Below, one piece after another: positions 34,506-42,783 of a DNA stretch of 64,000 nucleotides. A program made the translations under genes and the position numbers. The stretch's first letter is position 1; each line of letters begins with the position of its first letter. The DNA lies in the NCBI GenBank assembly GCA_030427825.1, contig JAUICO010000004.1, positions 1 to 64,000 on the forward strand, read 5' to 3'. This DNA comes from a bacterium. GTDB taxonomy: Bacteria; Myxococcota_A; Bradymonadia; REDH01. The notes below the pieces were generated by a model that worked only from the letters and a program-made list of their open reading frames with translations, was not told where the DNA came from and did no database searches.

Positions 34506-35546
34506 ATGATCCTACGCCAGCTTTTCGACGAAAACTCATGGACCTACACCTACCTGCTCGCCGACCCTGAGACACGTCGCGCCGTCATCATTGATCCGGT
34601 CGCGGAGCAGGTCGAGCGCGACATGCGCCTGGTGGAAGAGCTCGGCCTGGAGCTGCTCTACACGATGGACACGCACGTGCACGCCGACCACGTCACCGGC
34701 TCGGGCCTGATCCGCGACCGAAGCGGCGCAAAAACCGTCGCCGGGGAAGCCGCAGACGTACAATGCATCGACATCGCCGCCGGTGATGGCCAACGACTCA
34801 GCTTCGGCAACTACGAGGTCGAAGTCCGCAGCACGCCCGGGCACACCAACGGGTGCGTCAGCTTCATCGTAGAGGCCGACGGGCAGACCTACGCCTTCAC
34901 AGGCGACGCGCTGCTGATCAGAGGCTGCGGGCGAACCGATTTTCAGCAGGGCAGCGCCCGCTCACTCTACAAGTCGGTCCGCGAACGCATCTTTTCGCTG
35001 CCTGAGGACACGCTCGTCTACCCCGGCCACGACTACCGCGGACACACCGCCAGCAGCGTCGGGGAAGAGCGCGCCCACAATCGCCGCCTGCGCGACAGCG
35101 TCAGCGAAGACGAGTTTGTGCACATCATGGCGAACCTGAAGCTCGCGAACCCGAAGCTGATGGACATCGCCGTACCCGCCAACATGAGCTGCGGACTCTC
35201 CAACGATTACGACGCCGAAGCGACTCGTCGCTTTAACGAGGCGCCGGCAGCGGCCCTGCAGAACCTCGACGGCTTCCGCATCATCGATGTGCGCCAGCCC
35301 ATAGAGTTCAACGGCGAGCTCGGCCACATCGAAGGCGCAGAGCTTATCCCTCTGGACGGACTGCGAGCCGCCGCCGAGGACATGAGCAGAGACGAGGCGC
35401 TGCTTTTCGTCTGCCGCTCCGGCAACCGGTCACGGATGGCCTGTGAGCTCTTTGCAGAGATGGGCTTTCGTCATCTGACCAACCTTGCCGGTGGGATGAT
35501 CGGCTGGAACGCGAACGCAGCGCGGCAGGCGGGCGGCGTGCGCTGA
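34506..35546 (+). CDS. Persulfide dioxygenase-like metallo-hydrolase fused to rhodanese
   Basis: A fusion of 346 residues. The N-terminal metallo-beta-lactamase-fold domain (about 1-235) resembles ETHE1 persulfide dioxygenases: MDTHVHADHVTGSGLI (iron-binding His/Asp), STPGHTNGCVSF, TGDALLIRGCGRTDF and VYPGHDYRGHT. The C-terminal rhodanese domain (about 245-340) has DVRQPIEFNGELGHIEGAELIPL and the active cysteine in LLFVCRSGNRSRMACELF. Together they would take a persulfide and transfer or oxidise its sulfane sulfur (sulfite and thiosulfate chemistry), a detoxification route for sulfide. Fusions of this kind are known in other bacteria. The start has GAGGAAATC immediately upstream. Confidence 0.92.
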   Translation: MILRQLFDENSWTYTYLLADPETRRAVIIDPVAEQVERDMRLVEELGLELLYTMDTHVHADHVTGSGLIRDRSGAKTVAGEAADVQCIDIAAGDGQRLSFGNYEVEVRSTPGHTNGCVSFIVEADGQTYAFTGDALLIRGCGRTDFQQGSARSLYKSVRERIFSLPEDTLVYPGHDYRGHTASSVGEERAHNRRLRDSVSEDEFVHIMANLKLANPKLMDIAVPANMSCGLSNDYDAEATRRFNEAPAAALQNLDGFRIIDVRQPIEFNGELGHIEGAELIPLDGLRAAAEDMSRDEALLFVCRSGNRSRMACELFAEMGFRHLTNLAGGMIGWNANAARQAGGVR

Positions 35547-35631
35547 GACCAGGCGACGGCGCATTGCCGCTTGTTCGCCGTCCTACGCTTCGCTACGGGA
35601 CCGCCCTTCTCTCAGGCCGGTTACGTGGCGA

Positions 35632-36798
35632 ATGTCCGTTCTCAGCTACATATGGCAGGCGCTGACCTTCGCCCTCACGGTACCCGCGATGCTGGTGCCG
35701 GCGATGCTCACGCGCAGCCCCGATCGCCCGTGGGTGATTGGAGGCCACGGTGGCCGTGCCTACATGGACAACTCCGCCGCGCTACACGCTCACGCGGTAG
35801 ACGCCGGGCAGCCTGTGATCTGGATCGCAGGCAACCGCCGCCTCGCCGACGACCTGCGTGCAAAAGGCTACGAGGTCCGCCGCCGCGGTTCTGCAGCGGC
35901 CCGTTGGGCACTGCTGACAGCGCCGGCCGTGATCTACTCCCATGGCGAAGATGACGTTGAGCTCTATGGGATCCTGCTTCGACGCGTGCTCGGTGAGCGC
36001 ATCTACCTGAACCACTGCATGAACCACCTGAAAGCAGGGCAGCACTACACGCCGGCCGCCGATTCGCGCCGAGGCCCGGGCCGATGGATGTACAACCTGC
36101 TGGTCACCGACTTTGACCACCTGCTGGCCTGCACCGAGGCCGAGCGGGCGAACTTTGAACTGTCCTTCCCCCATCGAAAGGAGCGCATTCAGCTCGGTGG
36201 CGGCGCTCATGTCGACGGCTGGATGCGAATGCGCGAGTCGGCCCACGATGGAAGCATCCTGTATTTTCCGACCTTTCGAGAAGGAAACGAGGCGCAACTG
36301 CGCCTCGAGGACACGATCGAAGAGCTTGCCGCGAGCGATCAGCTCACCGAATGGCTGCGCGCCACGAGCCGGCGAATGTACATCGTAACGCATACGAACA
36401 CCCGCGTGCGACCACTACAGGTCGCCGAGCCCTTTGCGCTCGCCCCACCAGAGCGCCTTCTTGAGCTGGCGGCCCGCTCCGCGCTGCTCATCTCAGACTA
36501 CTCCGGCGTGACCTTTGACTATTTCGCCCTGAATCGACCAATCATGCTCTTTCCCTTTGATCTGGCTTCGTATCTGACGAAGCGCCGGCTCTACGTAGAG
36601 TACTCGGAGCTCGACTTCGCTATGCACGCCACCACCCCTGAGAGGCTGATCGAGCTGCTCACCAACGAGTCCTGGCTCGACGATACGCGCGTGGCCGAGG
36701 GTCGCGATCGCTGGCGCACTCGCCTTTTTGCTCATGACGGCCCCGCACATTGTGCCGATACCTTCGCGGCCATCCGCAACATTGTCGCGCCCGGCTGA
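35632..36798 (+). CDS. CDP-glycerol glycerophosphotransferase family protein (TagB/TagF-like)
   Basis: A 388-residue peripheral membrane enzyme of the family that transfers glycerol-phosphate (or a related group) from CDP-alcohols when teichoic acids are built. The N-terminus has a hydrophobic membrane-associating segment (ALTFALTVPAMLVPAMLTR). Characteristic features are the acceptor region with IYLNHCMNHLKAG, SILYFPTFRE, and the C-terminal CDP-binding block LLISDYSGVTFDYFALNRPIMLFPFDL followed by LYVEY. Polymer synthesis of this kind is typical of Gram-positives but also occurs in capsule systems. It is the first gene of a three-gene unit: the LtaS-like gene follows six bases later and a polytopic protein overlaps that. 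Confidence 0.88.
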   Translation: MSVLSYIWQALTFALTVPAMLVPAMLTRSPDRPWVIGGHGGRAYMDNSAALHAHAVDAGQPVIWIAGNRRLADDLRAKGYEVRRRGSAAARWALLTAPAVIYSHGEDDVELYGILLRRVLGERIYLNHCMNHLKAGQHYTPAADSRRGPGRWMYNLLVTDFDHLLACTEAERANFELSFPHRKERIQLGGGAHVDGWMRMRESAHDGSILYFPTFREGNEAQLRLEDTIEELAASDQLTEWLRATSRRMYIVTHTNTRVRPLQVAEPFALAPPERLLELAARSALLISDYSGVTFDYFALNRPIMLFPFDLASYLTKRRLYVEYSELDFAMHATTPERLIELLTNESWLDDTRVAEGRDRWRTRLFAHDGPAHCADTFAAIRNIVAPG

Positions 36799-36804
36799 CG
36801 GCTG

Positions 36805-38751
36805 ATGACCCGATTTACCCTACGCACATTCTTCGTGTTCGCAGGACTGCGCGTCCTGTCGCTGGTGCTGCACTACTGCGGACCCAGCCCCTATGGCGGA
36901 CGACTCGTCGTCAATCCGGACCGCTTTCTACCCGACGCCATCATCGCCGAGCTGGGCATGATGGGCCTCATCACCCTCTTCTTCGTCGTCCTACGCCTTC
37001 TGTTCAGGCGGGAGCGGGCGCGTTGGTGCATCGACATCGGACTGGTGTCGGCACTCTCCATGTACGTTGTCTTCGGCCAGTTCGACGGCGAGACCGTGCG
37101 CTGGCTCGGCCAGCACATCAGCGTGACTTTCCTGCGCACCTACTTCGGAGTGCGTGACACACACATGCTGGGCCGACTCCTCGCGAGTGACGTGCTCTTC
37201 TCCGCAATTGCGCTGATCCAGGCCATCGTGGCGGTCGTCGCTGCGGTGCTGGTCTGGCGCAGGCGAGAGCCCCTTCTCGTCGACGCCGACAGGAAACACC
37301 TGGTGGTGTTCGCTCTGCTCACGGTCTTTGGGCTGACCGCACACCTGTGGCTGCGACAATCCGAGAAGCGGTGGCGGCGGGTAAAACCCGCCGCGTGGAG
37401 CGTCGCTGAAGACGCGTGGCGCGGAATCACCGGCGCCGACAACCCGAGGAACCCGCGACGCGCGGCACAGGATTTCTGGTCGCTGGCGCATACCGGCGAT
37501 ATCGACGGAGACGCTCCGCCACAGAGCGGAGGCCCCTACCCTCTGTACCGCGACACGAACCTCGGTGAGCTGACACCGGAGGAGTTCGCCGCGCAGGACC
37601 GTAGCGAGCGGCCCAACGTCATCATCATTGTCTTCGAGACCATGCGCGGCTGGATGACCGGCTGGCACCCCGGCACGACCGTCGAGTCCGACACACCACG
37701 CACTGACGAGTTCATCCGCGAGAACGCACAGTACTTCCCTTTCACGCACAGCAACGGCTTCCCCAGCGTGGAGGGATGCATGGGCATGCACCTCGGCTTG
37801 TGGCCGCACTTCCGCAACATCGTGTTTTCTCAGTACCTGCACGTGCGCACCCTGGGATTCCCCGAAGTTCTGCGTGAGGCCGGCTATCAGTCATTCGCGC
37901 TGCTGGGGGCGGACCCCTCATTCTCGAACTTCACTCCCTGGTTTCAGCGCTGGTACGACGACTACGAATACGACCCTGCGAACGTGCACGACGGGCCGAT
38001 CCTCGACCGCTTCTACGAGCGTATCGAAGCGGCGCTGAATGAAGACTCGGCGCCCCTGCTGGCGCTCGCGTGGACGGCCACAACGCACCCACCGTACGAC
38101 GTCCCACCCGAGAGCGGCGTACGGCCGGCAGACACCACCGAAGAGCGCTTCCGTCAGGCGATGCAGTACGCCGACATCTATGTGTCGGGCATTCTGGATC
38201 GCCTCAAGGCTCGGGATGACTGGGACAATACGATCGTGATTCTCCTCGGTGATCACGCCCAGCCCACAGTGTGGCAACGGCAACATGAGGACGAGGTCGG
38301 CGAGCTGAACCCCGGCCACACATGGACGGGTCTCGCAATTACGGGCGGCTGGCACGGTCGACCGACGCCGGGTCGCCGCGACGAGATCATCAGCCACATC
38401 GACCTCGCTCCGACGCTGCTCACGATGCTCAATCTCCGCGTCGGCAACGCGTTCATCGGTCAGGATCTCAACGGCGCGAACTTCGTAGAGCGACCGGCCT
38501 GGGCCTTCCGCTACGACACGATCGCGCGCTCGCGACCCGACGACAGAACCATTTTTTCTATGCGCGGCCGAGAAGCCACACAGTATCAACTCGACCGGAC
38601 CAGCGAGCTCTCATATGGGCTGCTCGAAGGCCACGGGAACGAATACGGACCTGCGCGCGACTTCGACATCGCGCGCTACCAGGACGCCTTCCGATACTAC
38701 GGTCGCCTCTTTGATCGGAACCTGCTGATGCCCCCGCTTGAAGAGCAATGA
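36805..38751 (+). CDS. LtaS-like sulfatase-fold phosphotransferase, membrane-anchored
   Basis: A 648-residue protein with about five N-terminal membrane helices (residues about 5-180) and a periplasmic sulfatase/alkaline-phosphatase-fold domain (about 265-600). This is the plan of lipoteichoic acid synthase and of phosphoglycerol transferases. Metal-site elements are NVIIIVFETMRGW (Glu), the HSNGFPSVEGCMGM segment where the catalytic Thr/Ser should lie, and NTIVILLGDHAQP (Asp-His), with a later GHTWTGLAITGGWHG. The expected catalytic threonine appears to be serine (or a neighbouring residue), which needs alignment. The partner genes suggest transfer of glycerol-phosphate-like units at the outer face of the inner membrane. 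Confidence 0.87.
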   Translation: MTRFTLRTFFVFAGLRVLSLVLHYCGPSPYGGRLVVNPDRFLPDAIIAELGMMGLITLFFVVLRLLFRRERARWCIDIGLVSALSMYVVFGQFDGETVRWLGQHISVTFLRTYFGVRDTHMLGRLLASDVLFSAIALIQAIVAVVAAVLVWRRREPLLVDADRKHLVVFALLTVFGLTAHLWLRQSEKRWRRVKPAAWSVAEDAWRGITGADNPRNPRRAAQDFWSLAHTGDIDGDAPPQSGGPYPLYRDTNLGELTPEEFAAQDRSERPNVIIIVFETMRGWMTGWHPGTTVESDTPRTDEFIRENAQYFPFTHSNGFPSVEGCMGMHLGLWPHFRNIVFSQYLHVRTLGFPEVLREAGYQSFALLGADPSFSNFTPWFQRWYDDYEYDPANVHDGPILDRFYERIEAALNEDSAPLLALAWTATTHPPYDVPPESGVRPADTTEERFRQAMQYADIYVSGILDRLKARDDWDNTIVILLGDHAQPTVWQRQHEDEVGELNPGHTWTGLAITGGWHGRPTPGRRDEIISHIDLAPTLLTMLNLRVGNAFIGQDLNGANFVERPAWAFRYDTIARSRPDDRTIFSMRGREATQYQLDRTSELSYGLLEGHGNEYGPARDFDIARYQDAFRYYGRLFDRNLLMPPLEEQ

Positions 38752-39788
38752 GCGCTCGCGAAACTCTCACGAGGCTTGAGACCTGGGCGAAGAGCCCCGG
38801 TGGAAAGCGCGCGATCAACATCATCCGAGCCCTGCTCTTCATCGCCGTCATCGCCTTCCTGATCTACCGCATCTCGCTGATCGGCTGGGGGCGTGTGTGG
38901 GCTGAGCGGCCGCGCACCATCTGGTTCTACGTCGTCGGGCTGGGCATCTACTTCTACCTGCCTGCCTTTGAGTCCATCATCTACCATCGCCTGTTCGGAG
39001 CTTCGCCGCGGGTCCTGCTGCCGGCGCTGATTCAGAAGCGCGTCCTGAACATGGATCTCTTCGACTACTCCGGCGAGGTCTTCTTCGTTGCCTGGGCGCG
39101 GCGCAGGAAGCTCTCTGACAGGGTCCTCGGGCTCACGAAAGACAACCTCATCATGTCGTCGGCTGCCTCCAACATCGGTGCCGTCGTGATGCTGACGGTG
39201 CTCGTATCTGCAGGCTTTGTCTCGGTCGATGATCTCACCGGTGGCCGCAGTGGCTGGGTAATCGTCGGCGGCACGTTCATCCTCATTATCGCGATGGGCG
39301 CGATACTGACGCTGCGCAAAGCAATCTTCACCAGCGACCTGCCGACCCTGGGCTTTCTCTTCGGCACACACACCGCGCGTTTCGTCACAATCAGCGCTCT
39401 GCAGGTGCTGCAGTGGTGGGTCGTGCTGCCGGACACGCCTTTCACTGTCTGGGCCACGGTGCTGGCTGTGTATACCGTCGCGCATCGGCTGCCACTGATC
39501 CCGGCCAAGGACCTGGTATCAGCGACCCTGGTAGTCAGCATCGGCGGAACGCTGGACGCATCCACCGCCGCGATCGCGAGCATGCTGGTCGTGCGCGCCG
39601 CGATGGAGAAGGCTGTCGGTGCAGGCGTCTACCTCCTCGCCGGCCTCGCAGACACCAGGGACCCGACGGATGGGCCGACTCACCCGGATGCACCCGTGTC
39701 CACGGACAGGCCTGCGAAGTCAGGCACTACTGCGGCGTCTCCACAGTCGGGCGGGCAAGATCCAGACCCCCGGGATACCCGTAGCTGA
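38748..39788 (+). CDS. Polytopic membrane protein, possible lipid/polymer flippase or transferase domain
   Basis: A 346-residue integral membrane protein with about seven hydrophobic helices, for example IIRALLFIAVIAFLIYRI, IWFYVVGLGIYFYLPAF, NIGAVVMLTVLVSAGF and VIVGGTFILIIAMGAIL. A charged cytoplasmic loop with VFFVAWARRRKLSDRV and a disordered Pro/Asp/Thr-rich C-terminus are also visible. I do not recognise the family. The topology is of the size of LPG-synthase membrane domains and of flippase-like proteins. The ATG overlaps the stop of the LtaS-like gene (ATGA), which fixes it to the operon. The 3' end overlaps the convergent IgGFc-binding-type gene by 62 bases. Confidence 0.8.
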   Translation: MSARETLTRLETWAKSPGGKRAINIIRALLFIAVIAFLIYRISLIGWGRVWAERPRTIWFYVVGLGIYFYLPAFESIIYHRLFGASPRVLLPALIQKRVLNMDLFDYSGEVFFVAWARRRKLSDRVLGLTKDNLIMSSAASNIGAVVMLTVLVSAGFVSVDDLTGGRSGWVIVGGTFILIIAMGAILTLRKAIFTSDLPTLGFLFGTHTARFVTISALQVLQWWVVLPDTPFTVWATVLAVYTVAHRLPLIPAKDLVSATLVVSIGGTLDASTAAIASMLVVRAAMEKAVGAGVYLLAGLADTRDPTDGPTHPDAPVSTDRPAKSGTTAASPQSGGQDPDPRDTRS

Positions 39789-41481
39789 CCGCGCCGCTGT
39801 ATCCGAAGCCGTACACGCCAAAGCCCTCTTCGCCAGGCGTATCCAGTGAGTGCCGTCCCGGCTCGACACTGACGTACGCGACCTGCCAGGTGCCACCCGC
39901 GACCGGCTGAAACAGCGTGTCGGCAAGCGGGGCGCCATCCATCATCACGCGCACGCCGGCCGGACGCACAACGGTCAGCCAGTCTTCGGAATAGTCTTCA
40001 GGCGTGAGGACGACATACTCGTTGCGATACTGCTCTGTGGGTACAGCCAGTATCATTGCCGGATCCCCTTTCGTTGAGGTGATCCGCGCATCCTGCTGAC
40101 TGACCAGATATTGGACCACCATCACCGGCGCGGAGGCGCTAACAACAAACGAGTCGAGGGCCTCCGCTTCAGCAAATTGCCCCGCGTTCAGGGTGACACC
40201 GTTGAGCCCGGCGACCGGCGGATCCGTCGTAATCGTGGTGCCATTCTGCGAGGCAACAATGCGCCATATGTCAGGCTCGTTGCCCCGCGGCGGGCTGTGC
40301 ACGGCCAGCACCTCGTTTCGCCACGTGTCCACCGGGAACATCTGCTGCTCCATGTGGTCGGCGCAACAGAGTCTGTCCTCCTCATCTCTCTCGCCGATGA
40401 TCGCTTCTTCATGACCGCCAAACACGACAACGGGCGCGCTCGAAACAATGTGTGTTCCCGTCATATCGCCGATCGTCGACGTGAACCCCTCCAGCTCGCT
40501 CTTTGCTTCAAAGTTGAGCACTTCGAAGGGGCCGATGACGAAGTTGTGTGTGCTTCCCGCAGTGATTCCCTGAAAGTCCGGCCCATCGATGATGTCGGCG
40601 CTGAAGGTAATCGTCACCCGGGTCTGTTCCGTCACGCCCACGATAGTAAACCAGCCGTTCTGCGGCTCGAACCCAATCCCGCCGACGCCTGAACCCCAGC
40701 TGGCGACGTAGTACTCGGTGCCCAGCGCGCTCGAAGGCAGAAGCAGCGACGCGTCATTCGACGCCACACCGACGTTGTTCAGCGGATTGAACTGGTAGGC
40801 AATCACCGGCTCGCTGGACGCGATGCGAAAGCTGCGCAGCGAGCGCGTCGAATTCTCCACATCCAGGCGGGGAAAGGTGAAGACGCGGGTCTGCCCCGAG
40901 GGCACGGTCATTGTGCTCGTCGGCATGGGCACATCAACGCCGGCTTCTACAATGATCTCCGCCGGCCTTGGCGAGACGTTGCCGAACACCACCGCGTGGG
41001 GAATCGCTCGGGGATCGCCAAAGGGATCCGCGTACTGAGGCAGATCCACCGACCAGTACTCACAGCCGATATAGCTCGGAGTCTTCCCGACGGCGGCGCA
41101 GCCTTCCGCGCACTCCCCGCCGGCACACGCCTCAAAAGCGAGCGCGTCACAAACCTCGACCTCTACGAATCCAACCTCGGGCCGACATTCGAGCACGGTC
41201 GTCTGGTCCGCATTGCAGATGCGCTCTCCGATCGTGCACCCGCCGCCGGTCTCTGGAACGTCGCTGGAGACCGTGTCAGCGGACCCTGTATCGCCGGTGT
41301 CGCCCCCTGTGTCCGATGTGGTGTCACCTCCGCCGGCGTCATCACCGACCGCCACACATTCACCCTCGAACAGCGTCAGTCCCGGGCCACAACGCGCCGG
41401 GGTACCTGTACCTTCGCCGTCGTCACCACAGGCAGCGAGCAGCGCAACCGCCGCCACACAAGTGTAGATCCTGAGCTTCAT
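39727..41481 (-). CDS. Surface lipoprotein with IgGFc-binding-type N-terminal domain
   Basis: About 584 residues from the ATG at 41481, where the leader ends in lipobox LLAAC. An Asp/Gly/Thr/Ser-rich linker and two short Cys modules (ERICNADQTTVLECRPEVGF, ACAGGECAEGC) lead into a long domain with FGNVSPRPAEIIVEAG, PVIAYQFNPL, LLPSSALGTEYYVASWG, VVVFGGHEEA and QMFPVDTWRNEVLAV. This pattern matches the IgGFc-binding (FCGBP-like) family of bacterial surface adhesins. It probably sits on the outer-membrane surface and binds host, prey or matrix glycoproteins, by family analogy only. It lies 88 bases upstream of the polyferredoxin gene's stop on the same strand. Confidence 0.9.
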   Translation of the reverse strand: MKLRIYTCVAAVALLAACGDDGEGTGTPARCGPGLTLFEGECVAVGDDAGGGDTTSDTGGDTGDTGSADTVSSDVPETGGGCTIGERICNADQTTVLECRPEVGFVEVEVCDALAFEACAGGECAEGCAAVGKTPSYIGCEYWSVDLPQYADPFGDPRAIPHAVVFGNVSPRPAEIIVEAGVDVPMPTSTMTVPSGQTRVFTFPRLDVENSTRSLRSFRIASSEPVIAYQFNPLNNVGVASNDASLLLPSSALGTEYYVASWGSGVGGIGFEPQNGWFTIVGVTEQTRVTITFSADIIDGPDFQGITAGSTHNFVIGPFEVLNFEAKSELEGFTSTIGDMTGTHIVSSAPVVVFGGHEEAIIGERDEEDRLCCADHMEQQMFPVDTWRNEVLAVHSPPRGNEPDIWRIVASQNGTTITTDPPVAGLNGVTLNAGQFAEAEALDSFVVSASAPVMVVQYLVSQQDARITSTKGDPAMILAVPTEQYRNEYVVLTPEDYSEDWLTVVRPAGVRVMMDGAPLADTLFQPVAGGTWQVAYVSVEPGRHSLDTPGEEGFGVYGFGYSGAVSYGYPGGLDLARPTVETPQ

Positions 41482-41568
41482 ATCCCCCTCCAGCGAGTCC
41501 TTTCCTGCAGGGTTAGGCCAAAGCGCCCGCGCCGTCGACGACAACGTCTCTCACAGACAACGTCGCTA

Positions 41569-42783
41569 TCAGGCGCGGCGGCTGACCTGCGATGCGCCGC
41601 CCTTCCAGCTCTCATCGATGAGAGAGCGTACGGACAGCTCCTGCGGGTCCCTGCCCCAGACGTTCTCCAGACGGAGTACACCGCGGGGACACACCTCAGC
41701 GCAGAGACCGCAGCCTACGCAGCTGGCCCGCGTAAATGACACGTTACTCTGGGCGTACTGACGCACGTCGATACCCATCTCGCAATACTTCGAGCACATG
41801 CCGCACGAGATGCACATGTCGCGCTTCACGCGAATCCGGTAGCGACCGAACTTCTGTATCAGCCCGAGAATCCCGGCCATCGGGCAGGCGAAGCGACACC
41901 AGATGCGTGTGCCACCGATGGGATACAGCGCAACCCCAACGATTCCCGAGAGAATCGCGACGACGATGATTCCGTACCATCGGCGGAAGGAGTCGGCGGC
42001 TTTTCCGAGGCCCGCGCTGTCAGGCATCACAGCAGACATAAACCAAACAGCGGTACTGACGAACGCGATCGCAACGACCGCATTGATCGTAACCTTTTCG
42101 ATCTGCCAGGCGCGGTTCGACTTGGACGACAGATGCCGCCAGGGCTCGCCGAATGTGTTCGCGAGTCCGCCGCAACCACACACCCATGAACAATACCATC
42201 GCTTGCCGAAAAGGACGGTCATGACCGGGATCAGCAGGATCGAGGCGAAGAAGCCGTACATCACCAGCACGGGGCCGTAGTACGAAAAGTTTCGCGGATC
42301 GAGATAGTCAATCTTCAGAGGCCAGAGGTATGAGAAGTAGTACTCGGGATTTCCGAAGAACTTGAGCATGAGCGGTATCGAGAAGGCGAAGCTCACCTGG
42401 ATGAACATGACCACGGCGGTGCGCACAATCTGATATCGATTGTGTCGATACTTCCAGATTACGTATGAGCCGCCGCCGGTAATCGCGAGCGTGTACAGGA
42501 AGCCATAGAGGGTCCAGCGGCTCGCCAGCACCGTGACCTCACCGGTCTCGGGATCCGTCCTCTTGAAGAAGGAAAACAGGCTCTGTGAGAACGACTCCAT
42601 CGCTTCGGTCGCCGGCCAGATCCAGCTCTGAAAGCGCTGCACAAAATCCGTCGGCTCCTCGAAGGGCGCGCCGAGATAGAGGACGACATAGAACACCGCG
42701 AGAACGGCGGCGATGAGCCAGGCCGAGATGCCACGGTTCTTTACGTCATGCGTAAATCGTCCCCACGCAGTTTGTTTGATCAT
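41569..42783 (-). CDS. Membrane 4Fe-4S polyferredoxin (NapH/NosR-like)
   Basis: A 404-residue integral membrane protein with about six helices, a cytoplasmic cysteine cluster (WYCSWVCGCGG, with a second site in IWCRFACPMAG) and two C-terminal 4Fe-4S motifs: CISCGMCSKYCEMGID and CVGCGLCAEVCPRGV. This is the layout of NapH/RdxA/NosR-type membrane electron carriers. It is translationally coupled to the flavoprotein gene: the ATG at 42783 shares one base with the preceding TGA. Together they could form a quinol-linked reductase or electron-bifurcation arm. The electron acceptor is unknown. The final residues are a short basic tail. Confidence 0.9.
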   Translation of the reverse strand: MIKQTAWGRFTHDVKNRGISAWLIAAVLAVFYVVLYLGAPFEEPTDFVQRFQSWIWPATEAMESFSQSLFSFFKRTDPETGEVTVLASRWTLYGFLYTLAITGGGSYVIWKYRHNRYQIVRTAVVMFIQVSFAFSIPLMLKFFGNPEYYFSYLWPLKIDYLDPRNFSYYGPVLVMYGFFASILLIPVMTVLFGKRWYCSWVCGCGGLANTFGEPWRHLSSKSNRAWQIEKVTINAVVAIAFVSTAVWFMSAVMPDSAGLGKAADSFRRWYGIIVVAILSGIVGVALYPIGGTRIWCRFACPMAGILGLIQKFGRYRIRVKRDMCISCGMCSKYCEMGIDVRQYAQSNVSFTRASCVGCGLCAEVCPRGVLRLENVWGRDPQELSVRSLIDESWKGGASQVSRRA

